From contig MU858050.1 of the NCBI GenBank assembly GCA_033297075.1, positions 124,001 to 188,000 on the forward strand: a DNA stretch of 64,000 bases, read 5' to 3'. The stretch comes from Rhypophila decipiens. Taxonomy: Eukaryota > Ascomycota > Sordariomycetes > Sordariales > Naviculisporaceae. Positions 48,201-56,718 of this stretch are shown piece after piece. How positions within the stretch are numbered: the stretch's first letter is position 1; each line of letters begins with the position of its first letter. The position numbers and the translations under genes are program-made. The notes under the pieces were generated by a model. It was not told the origin of the DNA, searched no databases, and saw only the letters and a program-made list of their open reading frames with translations.

Positions 48201-49223
48201 GCAACTTCTTGTCCTGCTTCGTCTGCATGTTCTGTCGTTTATGATGTTGATGATTCTGATTCGGGCCGAGATTCGGAGTGGAATTTTGCTTCGAGGGAGA
48301 TAAGTCGCATCCAAACAAATTCTGCGATGTTTGGCGAGGATGGAGGTGACAACGAAGCGAGGAGGAAACGAACAACGAGTTTCTGTCCGAGTTTGGATAT
48401 CACCGAGGGGTTGAGTACCGCTTCTATATTACAAGCTGGGGCAACGGATTCGACAAGGCCCAAGAGCCCATCGACGTTGACGCTAAAACCTAAGAAGAGC
48501 ACCCCGTTACGAAAAAGGCTGTCCCGTAAATACAGCCGAGAAAAGGGGAAAGAAGAAGAAGAAACGGAACAAGAGATCAATTCTCCCAGGTCATCATGGC
48601 TCGACGCAGCTATCGACCCTCCCAACACTGAAGCTGGACTACCCGAGTATCATGTCCAACCCAGTGGAATCGAGAAAGAACGAGATTCAGACTTTTACAG
48701 CATAAACGAGCAAGAAGCATACCGGATCCTGTGGCCCGACGAAGCTTCTATAAAGTCTGGTTCGCGGGGTCCAAGTTCTTCTTCCATGCCGCGTACAAGT
48801 CAAGCCTTTGGTGGTTCCAGTACCAGTATTCTTCTCAGTGGTAGTAACGACGAAGGCATGAACGAGAATTACACATATGGCCATTCCAAACAACAACCAA
48901 CGGAACAAGAAAAGGAGCCACCACAGATCAAGTACTCACGAGAAGATGCATCCTGGCTTGCTTTAAAAGGGGCACAGTTCCGAGCGATGGTCGGCGTCGG
49001 GACTGGAACGAAGAGCATACGGACCAGCGCTGTCGGCGGCAGCAGCAGCAGCAGCAATAACAGAAGCAGTCTCGAAGCAAAATCACTGACGCTCATGACG
49101 GCAAGCAACGGGAATAATAAGCTCTTGAGGGACGAGTTTGATCAACGTCAACAGAGGCGGGGGACAACACAGCATCAAGAGGTTGAGGCTGGTTTAGGAT
49201 TGGGCATGGGGGCGGTGATATAA
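45300..49223 (+). CDS. Large BTB-like / F-box-like conserved fungal protein
   Basis: Unspliced it is 1,307 residues. I prefer exons 45300-45896 and 45966-49223 (1,284 residues), because the 69 nt between them have GTGAGT, a CTGAC branch and TACAG. N-terminal helices (LLADVDVDQLEWYLDAMYLEYSKIR) are followed by a BTB/POZ-like region: LRFRVSTHMLTECSPIFARMF (about 265) to LTILLHAAHMHNEHVPRSI, and DQLVALSDAAIRYRCAKPLE. Then come an eight-Pro run (about 553), a conserved CPKGSHWCDATNLGWLLLVYN block, an F-box-like helix set ERISLNIMRHLETSEDLRAVAV (about 802), acidic and Ser-rich disorder, a motif INEQEAYRILWPDE (about 1112) that I recall from other fungal proteins of this architecture, and a Ser/Asn tail. 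BTB plus F-box-like parts suggest a ubiquitin-ligase adaptor role; this is inference. Confidence 0.8.
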   Translation: MKHTFMNSPEASAQLSQYATHIRSLLADVDVDQLEWYLDAMYLEYSKIRNEVSALAWGLFHGTGQNNSADEKRWSIGDGVSGSTGSPLPDYLKGWGSGSARSSGPGSDVAVKGSGDEDEWPLSNNMAGPNITPETDPLRCLRLDLERIIDGHRRWLLKEYNKYDQRFAVEHLDSITFCENPNKFRLVKALARPEVNSLHVSVGPLLPSTNISAQVTDNEGIQHTDIWETRFNQYNKLKRDAAELKSLTSANKPSTTKLRRVVLETIAPYGDAILEFSNTCTSDDDEAPILRFRVSTHMLTECSPIFARMFSKHPDVLDAIPPLDLDHDLPQHPVQFSEQPDGSTIQLWRMPQVETNKESALTILLHAAHMHNEHVPRSIPFDQLVALSDAAIRYRCAKPLELFFEHCWVHQWIHKASEDMPDGLVTISYAFGRRRLFSRVTKSVILHLTDEEELRAKAWPQVVKDKIWAVRSAKMAQVYATCSETIEEYLRRPRASSAIPVSPKVDSAWSWRANSQTQTQQVPAVPLSPAATDQQPQPKSPGATKSKKDSWSWRPLSSNKLPPVGSAQRPISRPVILPPPPPPPPATIGHRQTRSIDSTSSTNSRNTATTLGTFTTELFTFTSTPRCPKGSHWCDATNLGWLLLVYNELRLFSAILGPSALTGLSLSPNTAHPNTPPRSLAKVLDALRGMANPPHPAHPGGGSGGVCDPVPAFRDAVNDIYNSVTGLALQEVDGLGLRHRLGLSMPRLHLEGMQSLSALGSGFITASSKEERVVLGTNHAGNNLDHRDVKEEIFIGREDLSPPAYDQQAIMSSRPTSTAPSRALREERISLNIMRHLETSEDLRAVAVLNHRTYNIYKTHDKDLIREVALGDRIQTMMQLTAANHHGTGRAEEDESYYYLRKSKYQSHGAIDQDQQEHQHQQIDDRFSSHILLSPDLLSSFSKKMSNPFDDPEGASTRAIKRASSEAATSCPASSACSVVYDVDDSDSGRDSEWNFASREISRIQTNSAMFGEDGGDNEARRKRTTSFCPSLDITEGLSTASILQAGATDSTRPKSPSTLTLKPKKSTPLRKRLSRKYSREKGKEEEETEQEINSPRSSWLDAAIDPPNTEAGLPEYHVQPSGIEKERDSDFYSINEQEAYRILWPDEASIKSGSRGPSSSSMPRTSQAFGGSSTSILLSGSNDEGMNENYTYGHSKQQPTEQEKEPPQIKYSREDASWLALKGAQFRAMVGVGTGTKSIRTSAVGGSSSSSNNRSSLEAKSLTLMTASNGNNKLLRDEFDQRQQRRGTTQHQEVEAGLGLGMGAVI

Positions 49224-49691
49224 TAATTGCTGTTAATTAGCGGATCGACAGTAGTATTCGATTATCAGGAGATCCTTTACTTTGTAGGATTCGGGTTTGG
49301 ATATCTCGGTTTTAATTTGGGGCGTTTAGGATTGTATACGTTATAACTTTCGCCTTTCTTTCCTTTACTGTTTCTTTTTTTCTTTTTTTTTTTTAATTTG
49401 AAGGAGACGTTTGGCAGTGCTAAGCTGGATGCTGGGAATCCTCGGGTCAATAATAATAATGCTGTAGTAATGATTTGATAGCGGTAATGGCATGAAGAGA
49501 GGATTCGCAAAGTATTTCTGTAAGCTCTGTCGAAGCCGTCAGCAAGATGAAGAAGGATATAAAATATAAATTGATCAAATTGGTATTAGCAAGTAATAAT
49601 ACATGTATATAAATAAATAGCTTGCTACGCTGAATCTTTTCGTCGCATATCATCATCCAGATCTACCTACAGTCTGTGTCCCCCCCCTCCC
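49224..49691. other. Convergent 3' intergenic spacer
   Basis: AT-rich 3' UTR region between the BTB-like gene and cysA, with a long T tract near 49376-49395. No gene. Confidence 0.6.
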
Positions 49692-51269
49692 CTACTCCAG
49701 AAAGTTCTTGATTGAGCCTCCAACGTTCTTGACGTCAAGGAGGAACGTGTCGTGGCCAAACATGCTCTGCTCTTCGCTCAGTTCAAAATGCGCCACGTTT
49801 CTGTTCCCAGCCAGTCTCAGCGCCTCTGCAATCTCGCGCTGCTGCCATGCTGGAAACAGAATATCACTGGCTACTCCCATCACCAACGCGGGATGATCCC
49901 GTAGTGCACGCAGGCCCGAAATTAGATCTTGAGGGGGCTTGGACCCGGGCTGGACTTTCACATTTTCTGTTGCCTCTCCGTCGAGGTCCGTGCTCTCTTC
50001 AACCTCCTCATAGGGCTTGTCCGGAAGAGTCAGCGTGCAGGTTGAGTCGCCGCCTGATGGAATGACTCCGTGCTTCATCTGATCTTGATGCTCCTTGCGC
50101 CTAGCAGCAGCCAGACGCTGGTTCTCGAGCCCAAGATCAAACAAGTCCATCGCCTTACTGACGTACAACAGGCTGTTAGGGTCGTACGTCAGGCAGAACT
50201 TCTCGCCGGCGTGGTCGAGGTAGGTTTCGATCAAAAAGTCGGGACACAAGGCCGGAGGCTTGCTCGGATCGGCTCGCCTCCTCGCAAATCTTTGCTCCCA
50301 TTCCGGCCCGGATCGGTACGTGACTGTGGCGATCTCGCGCGCCAGCTTCATGCCAGCGTGAGGCGGCACATGGCCGTAGTAAAACCCACGGTTCCAGTTG
50401 GGATCCATCATGAGGACCTGACGCTGTGTGTGCCGCATGGCGATGCTGTAGGGATGACTTCGCGCACACCCGCTGATGGAGACGATTCTCCCGACTCGAT
50501 CTGGAAAGAGGACTCCCGCTGCGAGGGACTGCATTCCTCCCATACTTGATCCCACGCTGGCATAGAGTTTCTTGACCCCCAAGTTGTCCAGCAACCTGAA
50601 CTGTGCCCGTACCATGTCCTCCATCGTCAGAATCGGAAATCTTGTGGCGTATAAATGTCCATCTGCTGGGTCGACGCTGCTCGGCCCTGTTGATCCGTAG
50701 CACCCGCCGATCACGTTTGTGCAGATAACGTGGTACTTGTTAGTGTCCAGTGACAATCCTGGGCCGATAAACTTCTCCCACCATCCTGGCTGGGGGTTTG
50801 CTGGCGTCGAGTGGGCGTGTGAAGATGCCGAGAGACCGGTATGAAGGAGGATGACGTTTGACTTGTCTGCGTTCATCTCACCCCAGGATTCGTAGGCAAT
50901 GTCAAACTCGGGGAGAACGCCGCCCCAGTCGAGAAGTAAAGGCACATCGCAGTGGTAGATCTGTGTCGCTCCGGCAGTGTAAGAGGGCTCTGGCCCGCTG
51001 GAATCTGACCGTGCTTCTTTCTTTAAGTTTGCTGATCTCGTCTCGATGGCATCGAGGCATGGAAAGACCATGGCGGGATTTGAGGCGCCGCTCCGCCTGG
51101 GTGGTTGAGTATGTACTTGTCTTCCATGGTTGACTGCTTTTGGTGACGCCGATACCGGTAAGATCGTGCTTGCTGCTACACTGAAAACCGGGCTGGAGCT
51201 GGATGGTTTTTGTGACAAAGCTTTTGAAGCCTGTCTGAGCCTCGCGGCGAGTTGACTGCGCGGTCTCAT
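49692..51269 (-). CDS. cysA: Serine O-acetyltransferase, CysA type (MetX/HTA alpha/beta-hydrolase family), mitochondrial
   Basis: Acylates the serine hydroxyl in cysteine synthesis. In filamentous fungi this step is done by an enzyme of the homoserine-acetyltransferase fold, as shown for Aspergillus nidulans cysA. Single exon, 525 residues. The N-terminus is Arg/Ser-rich without acidic residues for about 60 residues, as in a mitochondrial presequence. Family blocks: [52 protein letters not shown], nucleophile elbow GSSMGGMQ (Ser242), catalytic Asp in GVASDILFP (about D469) and His in [11 protein letters not shown] (about H506). The segment [21 protein letters not shown] resembles CysA rather than the fungal homoserine enzymes, which have a different LNSLGSPYG block. 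A homoserine substrate cannot be fully excluded. Divergent from the gene at 51910, sharing 640 bp that contain a CACGTG. Confidence 0.88.
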   Translation of the reverse strand: MRPRSQLAARLRQASKALSQKPSSSSPVFSVAASTILPVSASPKAVNHGRQVHTQPPRRSGASNPAMVFPCLDAIETRSANLKKEARSDSSGPEPSYTAGATQIYHCDVPLLLDWGGVLPEFDIAYESWGEMNADKSNVILLHTGLSASSHAHSTPANPQPGWWEKFIGPGLSLDTNKYHVICTNVIGGCYGSTGPSSVDPADGHLYATRFPILTMEDMVRAQFRLLDNLGVKKLYASVGSSMGGMQSLAAGVLFPDRVGRIVSISGCARSHPYSIAMRHTQRQVLMMDPNWNRGFYYGHVPPHAGMKLAREIATVTYRSGPEWEQRFARRRADPSKPPALCPDFLIETYLDHAGEKFCLTYDPNSLLYVSKAMDLFDLGLENQRLAAARRKEHQDQMKHGVIPSGGDSTCTLTLPDKPYEEVEESTDLDGEATENVKVQPGSKPPQDLISGLRALRDHPALVMGVASDILFPAWQQREIAEALRLAGNRNVAHFELSEEQSMFGHDTFLLDVKNVGGSIKNFLE

Positions 51270-51909
51270 AATGGGGTATCTGAATGGTACTGGGAGGAGT
51301 AGAGAAAGAAAATCAATGGATCACGGCACCAATGCCAGCAGGAGAAATAGTAAATGTACTGAATTGAAGCTTATTAATCTCATATTGAGTGCAAATCTGA
51401 GTGGAGAACAGCTTTTTATATTCAAAGAGGTTCTTTCCCTGGTCATCCCACCCCCGACAGCCGTTGCGGCCGGTCAACCCGTCAATTTCAGAATTCCGTC
51501 ATTTCACGTGCTTCGCTTAAACTTCTTGGAGCGCGGGATGACAGAAGCTTGGACCAAGTTCTCGACATGGGTCCCGAAACAAGGGTCGAGTCAGATCTGG
51601 GCTAGGCCTTGTTGGGATCGCGGGGGAGGTGTGGGGTGATGTCATTGTTGATTGGTGCCTTCTGCTCACATGTGCAGTTGCTTCTCACAGTGACGTCTCT
51701 CCACCAGCTATGAATACCGTTGCAAGCAAGTGCACAGCTGCGCAGGAAGTATACGAGTACAAGTGCAAGAATACATATAATATCTATGACCTCTTTTCCT
51801 CATCCGTGTTCAAGCAACTGAATTCCCTATCAAGGCTTAATTTACCATCTGCATATCCAAATCACTTCAAAGCCCATATATCTACAAAGACCTCCAATCA
51901 CATCTCAAG
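51270..51909. promoter_or_regulatory. Divergent promoter between cysA and the conserved fungal gene
   Basis: 640-bp bidirectional promoter region. Candidate sites: CACGTG at 51505-51510, a CRE-like TGATGTCA at 51637-51644 and TGACGTC at 51691-51697, all plausible bZIP/bHLH targets. Sites were read by eye only. Confidence 0.45.
51505..51510. promoter_or_regulatory. CACGTG E-box upstream of cysA
   Basis: Palindromic CACGTG about 236 bp upstream of the cysA start. In yeasts Cbf1 binds this core at sulfur-amino-acid genes. Function here is inferred from sequence and context only. Confidence 0.35.
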
Positions 51910-53137
51910 ATGTTTGGAAGGATCCTTCGACACCCGCTCCGTTGGTTGAACGAATCTGCCCCAGAGCTTTCCTCAGAGCCCAACGGCGACCATAAGCACG
52001 AATCCGCAGTGGCAGGGGATGATACCACCGATGGCACCAACGACTCGCAAGAGACCCCTATCGTCCCGGACTACCAGCCCACCGTCCTTGACGCCATCGT
52101 CGTCAAGGAGATGCTCAACAAGGCCTTCAATCTGCCGCCCGAGCTCGTAGACGCTATAGTCGATCTGGGGGAGTACTGGCCGCACACTTCGACAGAAATT
52201 GTCTATACTGGTCGATCGCGGGCAGAGAGAAAAGATGCCCGGGGAGGCCACCCAGTAGAGGAGAACAAATTCCTGGTAAGTGTTACACCCATCTTAGCCC
52301 ATGACCAAATGTCGCGTCATTGCTAACATTCTCAAGCTCCGGACTCCACCCCTCGGATTCGTCCGCCCTCCCTACCTCTCACCACAAGATACCGAGAGAC
52401 AGGCCCCACCACATCCTCTTCATGACGAATACGAACCCAGCGACTTCCAGGACCTCATCGCCTCACCAGTCGCAACACGCATCCATCCCTGCCGCAAAAT
52501 TGTCTTTACAATTCTCAGCCACGACCAAGGATGGGGCAATCCCGGCGGCGAGGGCTTGTATACGGACTCGTGGACTTGGTTCGAAGTCGGCCTCGAGCGG
52601 TGTAATAAGACGGAAACATCAGATGGAAAAGGCACATTTAGCCCAGTATTCGACCTCGCCTCGCTAGCGACGCTTAATCCGCCCGTCACAACGGATGGAG
52701 AAGAGAGCTTGTTCGACTTTCCGCTTCTTCCCCGCGAGGACTGTAAAATACAGTCAAATAGGACGGTGAACCACGAGGCGAAGGAACACTGCGTTGTGTG
52801 GAGTCATACGGACGATGTCAGACTTCCGACACCCGATACTGCGGAAAATGAAGATGGAGAAGCTACCGAGAGTGGCGGCATTGTTAAGAACTCTAGCAGC
52901 TCAGGTAGTGGATCCAATGGGGAATCTTCCACGGATGGAGACGCTGGTGCTGAGGCTTTTGAAACCGCAGAAGTACAAGCGCTTGCGGACGTTGGGCGCG
53001 GCATAGTTACAGGCGATGGCGAGTTTGTCAGGAATCTCAAACTCGGAGATATTGTTACTGTTTGGGCCAAGGCAAGGTTTCCCGGTTGGGTGAATTACGT
53101 GGACCGAGTCAAGGTGAATGTTTACTGGGCGATTTAG
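51910..53137 (+). CDS. Conserved fungal protein of unknown function
   Basis: Exons 51910-52275 and 52337-53137 (donor GTAAGT; CTAAC branch and TCAAG acceptor) give 388 residues. The N-terminal part has a short helix NLPPELVDAIVDLGEYWPH resembling an F-box-like start. The rest is a beta-rich domain: FTILSHDQGWGNPGGEGLY, SWTWFEVGLER, CVVWSHTDD and the C-terminal block LGDIVTVWAKARFPGWVNYV with VKVNVYWAI. An acidic Ser/Gly-rich insertion (about residues 300-335) interrupts it. I recall this domain as widespread in filamentous ascomycetes with no assigned role. It is divergent from cysA and may share its promoter. Confidence 0.85.
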
Positions 53138-53396
53138 ACAGCTGAGCCCATGTCGTTGAACGAAGCAGTGTTAGCCTAATGGCAGCTTAGAATATAACTT
53201 AAGATCCTGCACTATGCCTTCTTAGGTTCTCTCTTATATGTATTTTAGGCCCCTCTTACGCATTCAAGAGGCTTGGTTTACGTGTATCAGCCACGTTGGA
53301 TTTCACTCCCCATTGTTTAATAATGAGATAATATTTCTTCTATATATCTACCCGTGTCTCCCTACCAGCCTCAAAAATAACGAGAAACATGACAAA

Positions 53397-54299
53397 TCAC
53401 GGCTTGACCGAATAAGAAACCCTCGAAACGCCTTTACTCCTCGAGATCTTTCTGACGGTCGTCTCGCCACACAAATCCGTAGTATCAACATGCGTCCCTC
53501 CACAAGGGTACACCTCTGCCCCGACAATCCGAACAACTCTAAATTTAGTCTCTCCCGGACCCAACATGCTCTTATCAGGGAGTAACCTCTCCAGCCCATT
53601 CTTCTTAAACTCGTCTTCATCCCAGAACTCAATCTCTACCGGCATTGCCTTGGCGATATACTCATTCACCCGCTGCTGGATGGGATCTTTCCATTTTCCT
53701 TCGATTAATCCTCTAAACTCGCAGGATGCCGAGTCCGGGAAATGCGAGGCTTTGAGCTCGTCGAATCCTTCTACTTCTTTTTCGAGCATGTGGCGGACTG
53801 CTGAGCCTAGGACGTGTCCTGCTGTGTGGAGGCGGGAGTAGTACTCTCTCTTGGGAACGTCGATTGCTTGCTCGACTTTGTCGCCTGCTTTGAACTTGAC
53901 TGACGAGTCATCACTCCAGCGGCCGAAATGCAACACTTGGCCGTCGTTGATGGCGTCCATGCGGACGTGCTTCACATGGAATGTCGAAGAAGATGACGTG
54001 TTATTTGAGGTTGGAGACGAGGATATGATACCCTCGTCGGAAGGCTGGCCGCCACCTTGGGGGTGGAAGATGGTGCTCTCCGTGACGACGGCAAAGTCCT
54101 GGTCTGTGCCGTCTTTGAAGAGTGCCCGGTTGGCTTCTTCCAGCTCGGGAAAGGGCCATATCGCCGAGACGACGGTTTGGAGCTTGTGCAGCTTGGCGTT
54201 GTGGTGGAAGGCGAGGAATGTTCTTGCTGCGGTGCTGCCCTGGAGTTGGTGTTAGTTATGGATGGATGGGTTGGATGAGGAGGATGTGAGGATTACCAT
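53397..54299 (-). CDS. AlaX-type alanyl-tRNA editing protein
   Basis: Free-standing trans-editing domain that deacylates mischarged tRNA(Ala) (Ser- or Gly-tRNA) in families related to AlaX/AARSD1; zinc-dependent. The stop is at 53397-53399. The coding frame runs unbroken up to an acceptor at 54240-54241 (CTAAC branch upstream), which joins to an exon carrying only ATG (54299-54297) followed directly by GTAATC. This gives 281 residues starting MGSTAARTFLAFHHNAKLHK. Domain landmarks: STIFHPQGGGQPSDEG, zinc motif HTAGH (139-143), the second motif CGGTH (247-251, Cys247 and His251 as ligands) and FRVVRIVGAEVYP. A start at the GTG 53975 would delete the first beta-barrel half and is rejected. Mitochondrial or cytosolic location is not clear. 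Confidence 0.88.
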
Positions 54300-54943
54300 T
54301 TTCACTTGAGGTGCAAGTTGATTGCTTCTATGAAGTTTGTGAAATCTGATGAAAGATTATTGCAAGACCAATTGGGGCCTTTCTTATGATGAGGGAGTGG
54401 AGGTGTTGATACTGCAAGCTGAAGGGAGATTTTGATGTGCTCCAGAGGATGGATTGAGAAGGAAAATCTGCATTTAAAGATCGCTGCGCGGAACAGGACG
54501 GCAACCCCGGAGGATGCGGTTGACATGCCCCTGACAGGTTGATGCGCCCTTGTGCATACATTCGAAGATGCTGGAAGAGCGCCGTTTCATTGCATTCACC
54601 GCTTAGGAGACAACAACACTGACTGGTATTATTATTTTTCGTAGCGAACATTGATTAACAACGAGAATAGGGGTAAAACAGAGCCACTGGGGGGGTTTTT
54701 TTTTTCAGGTGTGCAAATTTCATGGAGTGTACTCTAAAGTACTACTTCGCCCCTACCGTACAGTACGTACGATACTCCTGCTTCAGATCAGGAGCTACAC
54801 CGAAGGGGTAATCTTCGTACAATGAAGGTAAAAATGAAGGAGGGCGAGAGAGAGTTTTACCAAAGAAGAAGAAAAAAAAAGGAGAAAAGGCAAATATGAT
54901 GGATCGTAATGAAAGAAAGTGGCAAAAGAAATACGAATGCATC
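54300..54943. other. Spacer between AlaX-type gene and tRNA-Thr
   Basis: Upstream region of the AlaX-type gene. A G7-T10 homopolymer junction occurs at about 54689-54705, and A-rich runs flank the tRNA's 3' side (about 54860-54890), which on the minus strand read as T runs typical of Pol III termination. Confidence 0.5.
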
Positions 54944-55039
54944 TGCCCCCACGCCGGATTGAACGACGGACCTCAGCATTAACTTCGAGTAAGAGGTTGA
55001 AGGTACAAGTGCTGCGCTCTACCACTGAGCTATAAGGGC
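54944..55039 (-). tRNA. tRNA-Thr(UGU) with intron
   Basis: Read on the minus strand. Acceptor GCCCTTA (55039-55033) pairs with TGGGGGC, including two G-U pairs, followed by discriminator A. D arm GCTC-AGTGGTA-GAGC; anticodon stem CAGCA/TGCTG with loop CTTGTA and anticodon TGT. The T arm is CGTCG-TTCAATC-CGGCG. A 24-nt intron follows position 37, the usual eukaryotic tRNA intron site. Mature length is 72 nt without CCA. All stems pair, so it looks functional. A and B box promoters lie within it. Confidence 0.9.
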
Positions 55040-55773
55040 TGATCTTATTTGTTGAGGTGAGGGCCCGATTTTGAGGCTTATGATTGGATGTGCACACACC
55101 ACCTAGAGGGACGGAACGCCTTTGCGCAGAGACAATGCGATAGATACTATCTGGTTAAGAAGACTGCTAGTAATTAGAGAATATGATAATGCGCCAAAGA
55201 TTCAGAGTTATAAGATGAATGTCAAGGTTAATTAATGGTTTGAGCTGAGGTTCTGTCTCCGGGCGGCATTCGATGCCGGGTTAGGGTTGAAGCCAGGATT
55301 TCCAGGAAGGGGAGAATCGCATCAAAAGAACATGGGGATCTCTGGGAATCAACAAAATTGCAGTCAGAGACTTCTTTTGTTGTCGTATTAACTGCATAAA
55401 ATCTACAGGTTTGAGTCACCATCTAAGACCAACTTGGGATGTTACTCATCTTTTCATACTGAGCTTCCTATTCTGGCTGAACAGTCGAGCTCTTGGCGAA
55501 TAGGATGCCGAGTTGGATCTTGCTGGTTGGAGATGGGCAGGTACTCGTCAGGGCTAAAAACGCCTCCTGACAAGAAGTAGACGAGTACCCCTTGAAAAGG
55601 ATCTCATACCATGCGTGTATCTGGATAATATAAATACCTCCGTAGCTTCCACCGGCTGCTAGATGACAATTCAACCACGAGATTCCTTCATCCAAGCAGT
55701 ACGAGCTCACATCACCAAATACCCCGTGTGTCATACCATTCCATAAAAAATATCATATTTCAAAGACAACAAG
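55040..55773. other. Intergenic region
   Basis: Upstream of both the tRNA (minus) and the methyltransferase gene (plus). No gene seen; the part after 55680 is a normal-looking leader. Confidence 0.5.
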
Positions 55774-56718
55774 ATGTCCAACTCAGAGCCCGTTTTGCCA
55801 CTCTCCTCGGCATCAAAGATTGCCTCCTATGCAATCGCCCCAACCAAGCCAAATGCATACCATCATGCCATTGAACTCAGCCAAGCAACCCACAGAATTA
55901 ACCTCCTCAACACCGCAGCCTGGTCACCCTCTTTCACTCACCAGAAAGACTCCCGTGGACTCCGCATCCTCGAAATAGGTTGCGGGCAAGGAACATGCAC
56001 CCAGGTCCTAGCCGAAGCAGTCTCTCCAAACGGGCACATCGACGCAGTTGATCCTGCGCCCTTGGACTACGGCGCCCCCTTCACGATAGGCCAAGCCCAG
56101 TCTCATCTCTCGGCCGGTCCTCTTGGGCAGCTTATAACCTGGCACCAGGCTGATCCGCTCGAGTTTCTCTCAAGCACAGCCGACGCTCAAGAAGCTGAAA
56201 ATAGCAAAAGATGGGACATGGCGATCCTAGCCCATTGCATCTGGTACTTCAAATCCCCTACCGCATTACAGGAGATCCTCTCGGCCCTTAAAGGGCGAGT
56301 CAAGGAGGTCCTTATTGCAGAGTATGCATTGCATGCTACCGAAAAGGACGCTGTGCCGCATGTACTTGCTGCTCTGGCCCGGGCCGGCTTTGAGGCGCAT
56401 CGTACGGCTAGTCAGGAGAATATCCAGACTACATTGAGTCCCGTGGGGATCAAGAAGATTGCCAAAGTGGCAGGATGGAAAGTGCAGGGTGAGGATGTGG
56501 TTATACCGGAGGCTGAGCTTTCAGACGGGCAATGGGAGGTCGGGACGGTCCTGGGGATGGAGTTTGTGGAGAATGTTGAGAGGGAGATTAGAGATGAGAG
56601 AGTCAAGGCTTTTCTTGGAGCGGCGAGGGATGCTGTTGTTGCTGCGGTTGATGGGGTGGGGGGTCTTGAGAAGGTGAGGACCATGGATGTTTGGGCTGCT
56701 AGATTGCTTGAGCAGTGA
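55774..56718 (+). CDS. SAM-dependent methyltransferase, class I
   Basis: 314-residue single-exon protein. Class I motif I is LRILEIGCGQGTCTQVLAEA (SAM glycine loop GCGQG, residues 69-73). Motif II-like HIDAVDPAPLDYGAPF (about 88) places the acidic ribose-binding residue, and the post-motif strand RWDMAILAHCIWYFKSP (about 150-166) ends with the usual hydrophobic helix start. The C-terminal region, KEVLIAEYALHATEKDAVPH onwards, is helical. The substrate cannot be told; small-molecule methyltransferases of this shape are common in fungi, and there is no neighbouring biosynthetic cluster to give context. Confidence 0.85.
   Translation: MSNSEPVLPLSSASKIASYAIAPTKPNAYHHAIELSQATHRINLLNTAAWSPSFTHQKDSRGLRILEIGCGQGTCTQVLAEAVSPNGHIDAVDPAPLDYGAPFTIGQAQSHLSAGPLGQLITWHQADPLEFLSSTADAQEAENSKRWDMAILAHCIWYFKSPTALQEILSALKGRVKEVLIAEYALHATEKDAVPHVLAALARAGFEAHRTASQENIQTTLSPVGIKKIAKVAGWKVQGEDVVIPEAELSDGQWEVGTVLGMEFVENVEREIRDERVKAFLGAARDAVVAAVDGVGGLEKVRTMDVWAARLLEQ

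Noticed and set aside
53397..53975. Start of the AlaX-type gene at the GTG at 53975
   Set aside because: The frame continues upstream with conserved domain sequence to a splice acceptor; a GTG start is not expected in a fungal nuclear gene.
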